64,000 bases of DNA from Paraburkholderia phenazinium (GCF_900142845.1 NZ_FSRU01000001.1:3658001-3722000); one strand, 5' to 3'. Shown: positions 8,143-17,102, numbered from the stretch's first letter. Made by a program: numbers and translations. Notes: generated by a model from the sequence alone, not told the origin.

Positions 8143-9267
8143 TTACTTGGGCAGCGCGCCGTCGACGCCCTGCACGAACCAGTTCAGACGCGACAGATCC
8201 GCATCGGCCAGGCTCTGGCCGGCCGCGACCTTGACTGCGCCGGTCTGATCCTTGATCGGGCCGGCGAACGGGTCGAACTTGCCGTCGATAATGTCCTGGC
8301 GTTTTTGCGCCAGCGCCTTTTGTGCGGTAGCGGAGACGGCGTCGGTATTGATGTCGGCGAGGTCAATGGCCTTATCCTTCAAGCCCCACCAGACCGGCGC
8401 ATTGGTCCATTTGCCCGCCTGCACCTGCTCGATCAGATGTGAATAGTAGACCCCCCAATAGGTCACGCAGGCGCCCAGTTGCGCATTCGGGCCGAACTTC
8501 TTCATGTCCGAGTCCCAGCCGAAGGCGTGGACCTTCTTTTGCTCGGCGGTCTGCATGGTGGCGGTCGAATCGGTGTTCTGGATCAGCACATCCGCGCCCT
8601 CGCCGATCAGGGTTTCGGCGGCCTGCTTTTCGCGGCCCGGATCGAACCAGCTATTGATCCAGATGACCTTCACCTTGGCATTCGGATTGACCGAGCGCGC
8701 GCCGAGCGTAAACGCATTGATGTTGCGCACCACTTCCGGCACCGGCACCGAGCCGACGAAACCGAGCGTGTTGGTCTTGCTCGTATAGCCGCCCACGACG
8801 CCCGCGAGGTAGGCGCTTTGATAGGTGCGCACGTCATAGGTGCCGAAGTTGGCCGCCTTCTTGTAGCCGGTGGCATGCTCGAACACCGTGTCCGGGAAGT
8901 CCTTGGCGACCTTCAGCTCGAAGTCCTGGTAGCCGAAGCTGCTGCCGACCACGATCTTGTTGCCCTTCGCCGCGAGGTCGCGGAAGACGCGTTCGGAGTC
9001 GGCGGACTCGGGCACGTTTTCGACGCGGGTCACTTTGATCTTGTCGCCGAACTGCGTTTCGATGGCCTTGACGCCCTGCTCGTGCGCGTAAGTCCAGCCC
9101 GCGTCGCCGGGATTGCCGAGATAGACGAACGCGACGCCAAGCGGTTGAGTCGTGTCCGCGTGGGCGCCCAGCGCGAGGCCGAGGCTGGCCACCGCGAGGA
9201 CGGTAGCCGGCATGCGGAATAGATGGCGAAGCGTGCGGGTCATCTCTGCTTTCATAAATTTTTCCAT
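8143..9267 (-). CDS. BMP-family ABC transporter substrate-binding protein
   Basis: About 374 residues, with an N-terminal signal peptide (hydrophobic MPATVLAVASLGLALGAHA, cut before DTTQ). The mature part matches the basic membrane protein/PnrA family of purine-nucleoside binders: VAFVYLGNPGDAGWTYAHEQG, VVGSSFGYQD, NFGTYDVRTYQSAYLAGVVGGYTSKT and FGWDSDMKKFGP. Several in-frame starts exist (9267, 9255, 9243) and the ribosome site does not decide between them. The next gene on this strand is a nucleoside deaminase. No ATPase or permease gene is adjacent, so the importer core must be encoded elsewhere or this is an orphan binding protein. Confidence 0.9.
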   Translation of the reverse strand: MEKFMKAEMTRTLRHLFRMPATVLAVASLGLALGAHADTTQPLGVAFVYLGNPGDAGWTYAHEQGVKAIETQFGDKIKVTRVENVPESADSERVFRDLAAKGNKIVVGSSFGYQDFELKVAKDFPDTVFEHATGYKKAANFGTYDVRTYQSAYLAGVVGGYTSKTNTLGFVGSVPVPEVVRNINAFTLGARSVNPNAKVKVIWINSWFDPGREKQAAETLIGEGADVLIQNTDSTATMQTAEQKKVHAFGWDSDMKKFGPNAQLGACVTYWGVYYSHLIEQVQAGKWTNAPVWWGLKDKAIDLADINTDAVSATAQKALAQKRQDIIDGKFDPFAGPIKDQTGAVKVAAGQSLADADLSRLNWFVQGVDGALPK

Positions 9268-9512
9268 GGCGGGTTGGGCTGGATCTGCGGTCGGGCGCTG
9301 GGACAAGGCCTCAGCAGACGAACAGCATCAGGGGGATAGTCGAAGGCCAATTAGCCGGCAAATATTTGCTGGCGTTATTTCCGAGATAACGAAATTGATA
9401 TCTGACCGCCTCGGCGCGACCCGCTATACACTGCGTCCTCACGCGTTGCGCATCATTCCAGAGGCCTCAACGTGCTTGCAAACCGCGTTATAAACGAAAG
9501 GACCACGAAAGA

Positions 9513-9770
9513 ATGAGCTTCTCAGCCGGTGTACTCATCTTTCTCTGCGCGTGTTGCTGGGTCGCGGTTGTGCTGGCGCGTTCGGGCGCGCTGCGCAGCA
9601 CGAAGGGCGGCGCGCAGGAACCGCAAGGCCGGCGGGTGTTGCGGGAGGCGCTGGAGAAACGCGGAGATGTGCCTGACGTGCGAGACGTCCGTAGCGTCCG
9701 GGACGTTCACAGCGTCAGAGAGATCAGAGGCCTGAAAGGGAATCGGGCCGGCAGGAACAAGCGGGGCTAA
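9513..9770 (+). CDS. small membrane protein with a 9-base tandem repeat tail
   Basis: An 85-residue frame begins with one hydrophobic segment (SAGVLIFLCACCWVAVVLA, about residues 4-22). A charged tail follows that contains six (D/S/E)-(V/I)-(R/H) triplets at residues 55-72 and ends in a basic stretch, RNKRG. The start ATG has only a weak GA-rich ribosome site. It is followed six bases later by a strong bidirectional terminator, which supports a real transcription unit. No family recognised; it could be a single-pass inner-membrane protein. Confidence 0.42.
   Translation: MSFSAGVLIFLCACCWVAVVLARSGALRSTKGGAQEPQGRRVLREALEKRGDVPDVRDVRSVRDVHSVREIRGLKGNRAGRNKRG
9675..9728 (+). repeat. six tandem 9-base repeats inside the small membrane protein gene
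   Basis: Successive nine-base units follow the pattern (g/a)(a/g)(c/g)(g/a)t(g/c)(c)(g/a)n and each encodes one Asp/Ser/Glu-Val/Ile-Arg/His triplet. The in-frame repeat unit means copy-number changes would keep the frame. Confidence 0.6.
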
Positions 9771-9775
9771 GCCCA

Positions 9776-9820
9776 CCGTCTCGAAGCCGCTGCGCTTTCG
9801 CGCAGACGTCCTCGAGACGG
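9776..9820. terminator. bidirectional terminator between convergent genes
   Basis: CCGTCTCGA (9776-9784) pairs perfectly with TCGAGACGG (9812-9820), and an inner CTGCGC/GCGCAG stem fills the loop. On the plus strand it is followed by a T-rich run (gcgttatttc). It separates the small membrane protein gene from maeB, whose stop is at 9829. Confidence 0.75.
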
Positions 9821-9828
9821 GCGTTATT

Positions 9829-12138
9829 TCATCGCGCGGCGACGTTCGTATCGGCCTCGCGATTCGCGTCGATCACCGTCAGTGCCGCCATGTTGATGAT
9901 CCGGCGCACCGTCGAGCTCGAAGTGAGAATGTGCACCGGCGCATTGGCGCCCAACAGGAACGGGCCCACGGCAACATTGCTGCCCGCCGCGGTCTTCAAC
10001 AGGTTGTAGGCAATGTTGCCCGAATCGACGTTCGGGCACACCAGCAGATTCGCCGCGCCCTTCAGGCGAGACATCGGCAGGATGCGCGAGCGCAGTGCTT
10101 CGTCGAGCGCGCAATCGCCGTGCATCTCACCGTCGACTTCCAGCGTCGGCGCCTGCTGCGTCACCAGTTCAAGCGCGCGCCGCATCTTCGCGCCGGAGGC
10201 CGAACTGCCCGAGCCGAAGTTAGAGCGCGACAGTAGCGCCACCTTCGGCACCAGGTTCAACCCCGTCATGCTGTGCGCCGCGGCAATCGTGAATTCGGCG
10301 ATCTGTTCGGCCGTCGGGTCGTCGTTGACGTGGGTGTCCACCAGCGCAACGGTGCGATTGTCGAGCAGCAGAATGTTCATGGCCGCGTAGGTCTGCGCAC
10401 CCGCTTTCTTGCCGATCACCTGATCGACGAAGCGCAGGTGATCGTGATACGCGCCGACCGTGCCGCACACCATCCCGTCCGCATCCCCCAGCTTCACCAT
10501 CATCGCGCCGATCAGCGTGAGCCGGCGGCGCATTTCCACGCGCGCCATCTCCTTGGTGATGCCGTCGCGGCACATCAATTCCCAGTAGGTAGTCCAGTAT
10601 TGATGGAATCGTTCGTCATACTCAGGATTCGTCACTTCGACGTCGTGACCGAGGCGCAGACGCAGGCCGTATTTTTCGATCCGCGCCATCAGCACTTCCG
10701 GACGCCCCACCAGAATCGGCCGCGCCAGCTTTTCGTCGACGATGCCCTGGACCGCCCGCAGTACACGTTCTTCCTCGCCTTCGGTGAACACGATGCGCGA
10801 CTTGCCGCCCTCGCGGACAATCTGCCGCGCCGCCGCGAACAACGGCTTCATGAAGGCGCCGGAGCGGTAGACGAATTGCTGCAGTTGCTCGGTGTACGCC
10901 TCCAGGTCCTGCAGCGGGCGCGTGGCGACGCCGCTTTCCATCGCCGCCTTGGCCACGGCCGGCGCGATACGCACGATCAGGCGCGGGTCGAACGGCTTCG
11001 GGATGAAGTACTCGGGCCCGAAGTCCACGCCATACGCGCCATACGCCGCAGCCACCACTTCGTTCTGCTCTTCTTCCGCAAGGGCTGCGATCGCGTAGAC
11101 CGCGGCCTTTTCCATTTCAGGGGTAATGGTGGTCGCGCCCACGTCCAGCGCACCCCGGAAAATATAGGGGAAACACAGGACGTTGTTGACCTGGTTCGGA
11201 TAGTCGGAGCGGCCGGTCGCGATGACCGCATCGTCGCGCACCGCTTGCACCTCGGCCGGAGAGATTTCCGGCGTGGGGTTGGCCAGCGCCAGGATCAGCG
11301 GGCGAGCCGCCATGCGCGCCACCATGGCGGGCTTCAGCACACCGCCGGCCGATAGGCCGAGGAACACGTCCGCGCCTTCGATGACCTCTTCCAGCTTGCG
11401 GGCCGAGGTGTCTTTAGCGAAGCGCGCTTTCTGCGGGTCCATCAGCGTGGTACGGCCTTGATAGACCACGCCTTCGATGTCGGTGGCCCAGATATTTTCG
11501 ATGGGCAGGCCGAGTTCCACCATCAACTCGAGGCAGGCCAACGCCGCCGCGCCCGCGCCGGAGGTCACCACCTTGACCTCCTTGATGCTCTTGCCCACCA
11601 CCTTCAAGCCGTTGATGAAGGCCGCGGACACGGTGATCGCCGTGCCGTGCTGGTCGTCATGGAAGACCGGAATCTTCATCCGCTCGCGCAGTTTGCGCTC
11701 CACGGTAAAGCATTCCGGCGCCTTGATGTCCTCGAGGTTGATCCCGCCGAAGGTCGGTTCCAGGCCGGCAATGATGTCCACCAGCTTGTCCGGATCGGTC
11801 TCGTTGATCTCGATGTCGAACACGTCGATTCCGGCGAACTTCTTGAACAGCACCGCCTTGCCTTCCATCACCGGCTTGGAAGCGAGCGCGCCGATATTGC
11901 CCAGGCCCAGCACCGCGGTGCCGTTCGTGATGACGCCCACCAGATTGCCACGCCCGGTGAAGCGGAACGCGTTGAGCGGATCGGCAGCGATTTCCTCGCA
12001 GGCCGCGGCCACGCCGGGCGTGTACGCCAAGGCGAGATCTCTCTGCGTGACCAGCGGCTTGGTGGCGGTGACCGCCGTTTTGCCCGGAATCGGGAATTCG
12101 TGGTAATCGAGTGCGGCCTGGCGATCCGATGCGTTCAT
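9829..12138 (-). CDS. maeB: NADP-dependent malic enzyme with phosphotransacetylase domain
   Basis: A 769-residue MaeB-type fusion. The N-terminal half (to about 430) is a malic enzyme: [12 protein letters not shown], then [27 protein letters not shown] and [14 protein letters not shown], followed by the NADP fold [13 protein letters not shown]. The C-terminal half (about 440-769) is a phosphotransacetylase-like domain with [17 protein letters not shown] and [11 protein letters not shown]. It converts malate to pyruvate and CO2, making NADPH; the PTA-like domain is usually regulatory (acetyl-CoA). I start at the ATG giving [10 protein letters not shown], the usual MaeB start; a 20-codon longer frame exists. 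It diverges from a LysR gene. Length is typical and no defect is seen. Confidence 0.96.
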   Translation of the reverse strand: MNASDRQAALDYHEFPIPGKTAVTATKPLVTQRDLALAYTPGVAAACEEIAADPLNAFRFTGRGNLVGVITNGTAVLGLGNIGALASKPVMEGKAVLFKKFAGIDVFDIEINETDPDKLVDIIAGLEPTFGGINLEDIKAPECFTVERKLRERMKIPVFHDDQHGTAITVSAAFINGLKVVGKSIKEVKVVTSGAGAAALACLELMVELGLPIENIWATDIEGVVYQGRTTLMDPQKARFAKDTSARKLEEVIEGADVFLGLSAGGVLKPAMVARMAARPLILALANPTPEISPAEVQAVRDDAVIATGRSDYPNQVNNVLCFPYIFRGALDVGATTITPEMEKAAVYAIAALAEEEQNEVVAAAYGAYGVDFGPEYFIPKPFDPRLIVRIAPAVAKAAMESGVATRPLQDLEAYTEQLQQFVYRSGAFMKPLFAAARQIVREGGKSRIVFTEGEEERVLRAVQGIVDEKLARPILVGRPEVLMARIEKYGLRLRLGHDVEVTNPEYDERFHQYWTTYWELMCRDGITKEMARVEMRRRLTLIGAMMVKLGDADGMVCGTVGAYHDHLRFVDQVIGKKAGAQTYAAMNILLLDNRTVALVDTHVNDDPTAEQIAEFTIAAAHSMTGLNLVPKVALLSRSNFGSGSSASGAKMRRALELVTQQAPTLEVDGEMHGDCALDEALRSRILPMSRLKGAANLLVCPNVDSGNIAYNLLKTAAGSNVAVGPFLLGANAPVHILTSSSTVRRIINMAALTVIDANREADTNVAAR

Positions 12139-12279
12139 GTTCTGAGCCCTATCTTTGGCGGTTTGGCGGGCGCCCTTGCGGCGCGAATCCAGCGACAACT
12201 CATTCTAGGGACGAGCCATAAGGACAATATTTGGAGTTAATATGCCCCCATCACCTTTTTCTAATGGCGCGGCACCTTG

Positions 12280-13248
12280 ATGGCGGCATTCGATCCCAAC
12301 GTGGTGGTGCGCAAACTGGCCTCGCGGCTGAAAATGCGCCACCTCACGCTGCTGCTGCAGATCCAGCAGCACGGCTCCCTGACGCGCGCCGCCGAACATA
12401 TGGCGAGCAGCCAGCCCGCGGTCACCAATGCGCTGGCGGAGCTGGAGGACATGTTCGGGGCGCCGCTGTTCGACCGCTCGGCGCGCGGCATGGCGCCCAC
12501 GGCGTTGGGCAAGGTCGTGCTGGCGCGAGCACGGGCGATGACCGAGGATCTCGACCATCTGGTGCGGGAAATGGAGGCGGTGGCGTCCGGGCACGCCGCG
12601 CATCTGCATATCGGCGTGATCCCGTTCATTCCCGGCCAGATGCTGTCGACGGCGATTGAACGCACCCGGCCCGAAGGCGACCGTCGTCTGACGGTGACGA
12701 TTCACGAGGGCACGAGCGAGCACTTGCTGGCCCAGTTGCGGGACCACACGGTGGACATCGTGATCGGACGCGCCTCGGCTTCGCTCGATCTGCAGCAGGT
12801 CGGCGTCGAGATCCTGTATCGCCAGCAACCGCGCCTGATTGCCAGCCGCCGCCTCGCGGCCCGGCTGGCGCGCGGCCGGCTGGACTGGCAGAAGCTGGCC
12901 GAACTGGACTGGATACTGGGCGCGCCGAATACGCCCATGCGCGAGCAGGTCGCCGACCTCTTTCTCGGCGCCGGCCTGACGCCGCCGACACCGATTGTCG
13001 AAAGCTACTCGTCCAAGCTGATCGGCGAGATGATCGTCGCGGGCGAGCAGTCGGTGTCCATCGTCCCGGCGGATATCGCCGAGGAGCTGGTGCGCATCGC
13101 TGGCGTTGCCATCGTGCCGTACTCGTTCGAATGGACCTTGTCGCCCATTGCGCTGTTCACGCGCATGAACGAAGCGCAGCGCATGCCCAGCCTGCTGTTC
13201 GCAGAGGCACTTCGTAAGGTATGCCAGGAAATTTATGCGAGGCCCTAG
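12280..13248 (+). CDS. LysR-family transcriptional regulator
   Basis: About 322 residues. The N-terminal helix-turn-helix is standard: LKMRHLTLLLQIQQHGSLTRAAEHMASSQPAVTNALAELEDMFGAPLFDRSARGMAPTALG. The periplasmic-binding-like effector domain follows. The sequence is closest in style to the GbpR/PcaQ branch (motif KMRHLxLLLxIxxHGSLTRAAE), which often responds to sugars or aromatics. It diverges from maeB and overlaps the start of an MFS gene by 14 bases, so it may regulate either. The ATG at 12280 was chosen over the TTG one codon earlier. Confidence 0.92.
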   Translation: MAAFDPNVVVRKLASRLKMRHLTLLLQIQQHGSLTRAAEHMASSQPAVTNALAELEDMFGAPLFDRSARGMAPTALGKVVLARARAMTEDLDHLVREMEAVASGHAAHLHIGVIPFIPGQMLSTAIERTRPEGDRRLTVTIHEGTSEHLLAQLRDHTVDIVIGRASASLDLQQVGVEILYRQQPRLIASRRLAARLARGRLDWQKLAELDWILGAPNTPMREQVADLFLGAGLTPPTPIVESYSSKLIGEMIVAGEQSVSIVPADIAEELVRIAGVAIVPYSFEWTLSPIALFTRMNEAQRMPSLLFAEALRKVCQEIYARP

Positions 13249-14464
13249 CGTTTTGAAAAAACCCCATATCGTCATACTCTTCACGGTACTGCTGGACGCG
13301 ATCGGCTTCGGGCTCATCATTCCCATCCTGCCGGGACTGCTGCACAGCCTCGCCGGCTCGGACACCGCTGTCAGCAGAAACTACGGCGCCCTGCTCGCCG
13401 TTTATGCGTTGATGCAGTTTCTGTTTGCTCCCATCCTCGGCGCGCTGAGCGATCGCTTCGGCCGTCGTCCGGTGCTGCTGGCATCGCTCGCGGGAGCGGC
13501 GGTCGATTATCTGGTGATGGCCTCGGCGCCTGGCCTCTCGTGGCTCTATATCGGTCGTGTGCTCGCCGGCATCACCGGCGCGAACATGGCCGTCGCCACG
13601 GCCTACCTCACCGACGTCACGCCCGAAGCGGAGCGCGCGGGCCGCTTTGGTCAGATGGGTGCGGCGTTGGGCGTGGGCTTCATTGCGGGACCGCTGATCG
13701 GCGGTCTGCTCGGCGCGTTGCATCTGCGGGCGCCGTTCGTCGCGGCCGCGGCGATGAATGGGCTGAATCTGTTGCTGGCGTATTTCGTCTTGCCCGAATC
13801 GCGCGAGCGGCAAAGCGGTCCTCGGGAGAAGCGCAACATGAACGCGTTCGCCGCCTTGCATCGTCTGCGCGGCACGCCGAACCTGATGCCGCTCGTGGGC
13901 GTCTACGCCATCATCATGCTCGGCTCACAAACCCCCGCCACGCTGTGGATCATCTACGGCGAGGACCATTTCGCGTGGTCCACGACGATCGCCGGCGCCT
14001 CGCTGGCCGCCTTCGGCGCCTGCCATGCCGTATCCCAGGCCTTCGCTATCGGGCCGCTGGTGGCACGGCTGGGCGAACGCGTCGCGTTGTTGATCGGACT
14101 GGCGGCGGACGGTCTGGGCCTGGTCTTCATGGCCATTGCAACGCGCGGATGGATGCCTTTCGCCATCCTGCCGCTGTTCGCGGTGGGCGGCATCACCATG
14201 CCGTCGCTGCAGGCCATGCTCGCACGGCAAGTCGACGATAGCCGTCAAGGCGAATTGCAGGGCACGCTCACGAGCATCGCGAGTCTGATTGGCGTGGGAG
14301 GGCCGCTCGCGGTGACATGGCTCTACGCGGCCAGTCAGCACATGTGGCCGGGTCTCGTGTGGGCCATCGGCGCGGCGCTCTACCTGCTGGTGCTGCCGCT
14401 GCTGTTCAGTTCGCGCATGAAATCGCCGCAGGACGGCGCGGTGGGGACGAGCGCAGGCGAATGA
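13235..14464 (+). CDS. MFS efflux transporter, TetA-like (DHA1)
   Basis: A 409-residue, 12-helix major facilitator of the drug:H+ antiporter-1 group. It resembles tetracycline-efflux proteins: LLDAIGFGLIIPILPGLL in helix 1, LGALSDRFGRRPVLLASLAGAAVDY (motif A), IGRVLAGITGANMAVATAYLTDVTPEAERAGRFGQMGAALGVGFIAGPLIGG (motifs B and C). It is probably an inner-membrane exporter of small amphiphilic compounds; resistance to tetracycline itself is not implied. The ATG has AGGAA nine bases upstream and overlaps the end of the LysR gene by 14 bases, indicating co-translation. Confidence 0.9.
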   Translation: MRGPSVLKKPHIVILFTVLLDAIGFGLIIPILPGLLHSLAGSDTAVSRNYGALLAVYALMQFLFAPILGALSDRFGRRPVLLASLAGAAVDYLVMASAPGLSWLYIGRVLAGITGANMAVATAYLTDVTPEAERAGRFGQMGAALGVGFIAGPLIGGLLGALHLRAPFVAAAAMNGLNLLLAYFVLPESRERQSGPREKRNMNAFAALHRLRGTPNLMPLVGVYAIIMLGSQTPATLWIIYGEDHFAWSTTIAGASLAAFGACHAVSQAFAIGPLVARLGERVALLIGLAADGLGLVFMAIATRGWMPFAILPLFAVGGITMPSLQAMLARQVDDSRQGELQGTLTSIASLIGVGGPLAVTWLYAASQHMWPGLVWAIGAALYLLVLPLLFSSRMKSPQDGAVGTSAGE

Positions 14465-14491
14465 CGTCCGCGGCAAGCTCAATACGTTCCA

Positions 14492-15307
14492 TCAATTCAC
14501 GCGCTTGCTCACAATTACCAGGCCGCGTGACAACCCGCTGACGTTATCGACCGCTTGCGATCCCGCGTACAACTGCGCGATCGGCACCCACACCGCCGGG
14601 TACTTGTAGCGCGCGACGTCGAGGACAAGCGCGCTATCGCTCGCGGCGTCGAAGGCGGCAAGCGGCGACCAGTGACCGCCGCCCGCTTCGCCGATCTCCA
14701 CCCGCCTGAAGTTCAGCAGCGCAAAGCGGTCGCTATGCGCCGTGGTATCGCGGATCAGCTCGCGAAACTGCGCGAGCGTGAGATCGCCGGAATGGAATTT
14801 TTTAACCTCGACCGGGAATTCACCCAGCACCGCGCTGAGTTGGTCGAGTGTCATGCCTTCGTGCGAGACCCGCTCGGCATTGGCGACCCGCGGATCGACG
14901 CTGCGAAAGAAATCCTCTTGAGAGAAGTATGGGAAGTCAGGGTATTGCGTGGATTGGGGACGCTGGATGCCCAACGCATTCAGCGCCATCACCGAGCTTG
15001 CCACCGAACAGTACGCCTCGTTCCGCTGCGTTTCGAAATACTCCGAGAGTGGCCAGTACGACTGCTTGTCGGTGCTCGACATCAGCCGCTGTTGACCTTC
15101 GGGCTGCGTCAACGCGACAAGGTTGGGCGGAACCGGTAAGGGGCCATCGGCCGGTTGGCCGGCTGCGGGAGCGTCCGCATGACTCTGCGTGGACGGGGAC
15201 GGCAACGATGCACAACCCGCCAGGGCAACGGCCGAAGCCGTGGCTATCGCGAGCCAGACGTGCCGGCTATTGAGCCTAACGAAGCGGAACAACGAATAGT
15301 TGAACAT
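14492..15307 (-). CDS. phytochelatin-synthase-like papain-fold lipoprotein
   Basis: A 271-residue protein of the phytochelatin synthase family (clan CA cysteine peptidase fold). The full triad is visible: Cys100 in RNEAYCSVASSVMALNAL, His212 in GGGHWSPLAAFD and Asp230 in ALVLDVARYKYP. An N-terminal hydrophobic stretch ends in the lipobox LAGC (Cys32), so the enzyme is predicted to be a lipoprotein facing the periplasm. Bacterial short forms generally hydrolyse glutathione to gamma-Glu-Cys and make little phytochelatin. The location suggests periplasmic glutathione or peptide processing. The ATG has AAGGG upstream. It is convergent with the MFS gene and its neighbours do not explain it. Confidence 0.85.
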   Translation of the reverse strand: MFNYSLFRFVRLNSRHVWLAIATASAVALAGCASLPSPSTQSHADAPAAGQPADGPLPVPPNLVALTQPEGQQRLMSSTDKQSYWPLSEYFETQRNEAYCSVASSVMALNALGIQRPQSTQYPDFPYFSQEDFFRSVDPRVANAERVSHEGMTLDQLSAVLGEFPVEVKKFHSGDLTLAQFRELIRDTTAHSDRFALLNFRRVEIGEAGGGHWSPLAAFDAASDSALVLDVARYKYPAVWVPIAQLYAGSQAVDNVSGLSRGLVIVSKRVN

Positions 15308-15439
15308 CGAGCCCTTCTCATGCGGATGCGTTCCGGACGGTGGGTGGGTAGCTGGCTGGCCACTGTGTCAGCACCCTGCGCGCGAACTACGGGACGAGCT
15401 CCGTTTTTTAACACGAAACACGCGCGCGCGTGAGATCCG

Positions 15440-15665
15440 AGCGCAAGGGATTGAACGGGGAAAGCGCCTCGCCGAAAGCATCGTGCAGATCGCGAAGGAG
15501 AGCGGCTACTCGAAGATCCGGCTCGATACGCTCCCAACCATGTACGCGGCGCAAAAGGTCTACGCGTTGCTCGGGTTCGTGCCGATCCCGGCATACGTGT
15601 TCAATCCGGTGGAAGGCACCCAGTTCCTTGAGCTCGATCTGCATACAGTGCAGGAGCTGCGCTAA
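15440..15665 (+). pseudogene. 5'-truncated GNAT N-acetyltransferase remnant
   Basis: The frame ends with a clear GNAT C-terminal half: GKRLAESIVQIAKESGYSKIRLDTLPTMYAAQKVYALLGFVPIPAYVFNPVEGTQFLELDL. This covers the helix after motif A and all of motif B. The upstream frame (from 15300) has no GNAT N-terminal strand sequence, and the CoA-binding R/QxxGxG loop is degraded to GIERGKR. A deletion has removed the front of the gene; it lies just before the hrp_II promoter. Confidence 0.7.
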
Positions 15666-15709
15666 CGCTGAGGTAGCGAAGACGGCCGGCCCCGGCTCCC
15701 CTCACCCGC

Positions 15710-15771
15710 TTCGCATCGCGTGACGGCCGTTCGTATCGGCGCCGTTTTTGCTGCGCGGCCAGTCGTAACCT
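15710..15771 (+). promoter_or_regulatory. hrp_II box (PIP box) promoter
   Basis: TTCG at 15710-15713 and TTCG at 15730-15733 are separated by exactly 16 bases, the hrp_II box bound by HrpB/HrpX-type AraC activators in Ralstonia, Xanthomonas and related beta-proteobacteria. A YANNNT -10-like element (TAACCT) lies at 15766-15771, at the expected 30-32 bases downstream. The first ATG with a strong ribosome site follows at 15848. Confidence 0.75.
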
Positions 15772-15847
15772 CCCCCAAGGTCCAAATGACTCCCCTGTGC
15801 AGTCGTCCACGAGACCGTCCCAAACTTTATCTCGCGAGGAGGTAACG

Positions 15848-16492
15848 ATGAACACCATATCGTCGGCGTATCTGAATCCCACGACGCAAAGCGCGCCGTC
15901 CACATCCACGTCGGGCAGCGCCGACCAGGCTGTCGAGCAATTGCTGCAGGACATCGAGACCCTGCTTGAAGATGCGAGCGGTAACGGTTCGGGCTCGGGC
16001 AGCGGTTCGGGCTCCGGCTCGGGTAGTGGCATGGATCTCGGCAGTGGCTCGAGCAGCTTGCCGCAGACCGGTAGCATCCCGTCCACCGGCGGTGCGCCTG
16101 GCGGCGGCGCAGTTCCGGGCGCGGGTGCAAGTCCCGCTGCCGGGGCTGGGGCCAGTCCGGCTGCCGGCGCCAGCGAAGCAGGCCAAGGTCTGCACGACGT
16201 GAAGATCAATTCCACGGCGGGCGGCGAAGCCCTGCATCTGCAGGAAGACAGCCAGGGCAATCTGTACAACGGCAGCGGCGACAATGTCGGCCACGTCGGT
16301 GCGGATGGCTCCGTTTCGCTGAATTCGGGCGCCACGAAGGAAATCCAGCGTCTCGAGACCGGCGGCAATCCGATGTCCATCCTCGCCGGCAAGGCGGCCA
16401 AGCCGGAAGAAGGCGACGGCGGCAACGCGGTGTTCTCGTCGTCGGAAGTCACGGTTTCCGCAGGCGACCTGAACCAGACGAACGACTTCTGA
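15848..16492 (+). CDS. Gly/Ser-rich harpin-like protein, probable type III secreted
   Basis: A 214-residue acidic protein without Cys or Trp. It has a Ser/Thr-rich N-terminus with no Sec signal, as in type III substrates. A short amphipathic helix with a Leu/Ile core follows (DQAVEQLLQDIETLLED, 26-42), then a pure Gly-Ser repeat (44-61), a Gly/Ala/Pro-rich linker to about 113 and a polar C-terminal domain (115-214). Low-complexity Gly-rich, Cys-free proteins with a LLxxIxxLL helix are typical of harpins such as PopA and Hpa1. The ribosome site AGGAGG is excellent. It lies directly behind a hrp_II box and 48 bases before an HrpB1/HrpK gene. Secretion and activity are inferred; no close relative is recognised. 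Confidence 0.65.
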   Translation: MNTISSAYLNPTTQSAPSTSTSGSADQAVEQLLQDIETLLEDASGNGSGSGSGSGSGSGSGMDLGSGSSSLPQTGSIPSTGGAPGGGAVPGAGASPAAGAGASPAAGASEAGQGLHDVKINSTAGGEALHLQEDSQGNLYNGSGDNVGHVGADGSVSLNSGATKEIQRLETGGNPMSILAGKAAKPEEGDGGNAVFSSSEVTVSAGDLNQTNDF

Positions 16493-16540
16493 TAGGCGTG
16501 GCTTCAGGACGCCGTTCGTCACGCGAATCGGAGGACGGCG

Positions 16541-17029
16541 ATGCCGGCCAATCACGTTGCGGCCTATCTCTCATGCCGCGACGATGTGATCGCACTGCTG
16601 CTGAAGATCTTCACGCTGGGCTTGAAGGATGCCCCGCGCGAAGATCTGGAAGATATGTTGCTGGCGTTGCGGGTCTTGCGCCGCGACGCGCTGCCGATCG
16701 ACCTCGGCGAAGTGCGCCTCCATATCCGCGACGCCGACTGGATCGGCGCCGTGCGTCTTCTCAAACGCCTCGAATGGGCCGAGAAGACCAACACGGCGTC
16801 GATCGCCCTGCTGGCCGGATGTCTGTTCAAGCTCAACGACGCCGAATGGCGCCGCTATGCCGCGAAAGTGCTAAGAGACGGCGGCAATCCGGCCGCGCTC
16901 GCGCTGGTGGGGAAATTCATGCAGATCGGCGAGACGTCCCGGCCCATTCACGAAGTGGCGGGCGGCGACGAGTTGCGCACGCGTATCGCCGACGTTCTGC
17001 ACCGCGGCGGCGGGCCGTCTGCGTTTTAG
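16541..17029 (+). CDS. HrpB1/HrpK family type III secretion protein
   Basis: A 162-residue protein of the HrpB1_HrpK family, small tetratricopeptide-like helical proteins found in hrp type III secretion clusters of Ralstonia, Xanthomonas and Burkholderia. Recognisable parts include the N-terminal helices (DDVIALLLKIFTLGLKDAPREDLEDMLLALRVLR) and the second repeat HIRDADWIGAVRLLKRLEWAEKTNTASIALLAGCLFKLNDAEWRRYAAKVL. GGAGG lies six bases before the ATG. It is the second gene behind the hrp_II box. In known clusters the gene sits beside other hrp genes; here none is seen on either side. Confidence 0.85.
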   Translation: MPANHVAAYLSCRDDVIALLLKIFTLGLKDAPREDLEDMLLALRVLRRDALPIDLGEVRLHIRDADWIGAVRLLKRLEWAEKTNTASIALLAGCLFKLNDAEWRRYAAKVLRDGGNPAALALVGKFMQIGETSRPIHEVAGGDELRTRIADVLHRGGGPSAF

Positions 17030-17102
17030 CGTGCTTGACGGCATTCGCAGGCTCGCAGCTCGCGAATGCCCACAACCGGGCAATCAAGCAATCAAGCAAA
17101 GA

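Noticed and set aside
10273..11355. Plus-strand frame of 360 codons over maeB
   Set aside because: Shadow of the GC-rich malic enzyme gene; no domain recognised.
12205..13365. Minus-strand frame of 386 codons over the LysR gene
   Set aside because: Arg/Gln/His-rich shadow; the plus-strand LysR is unmistakable.
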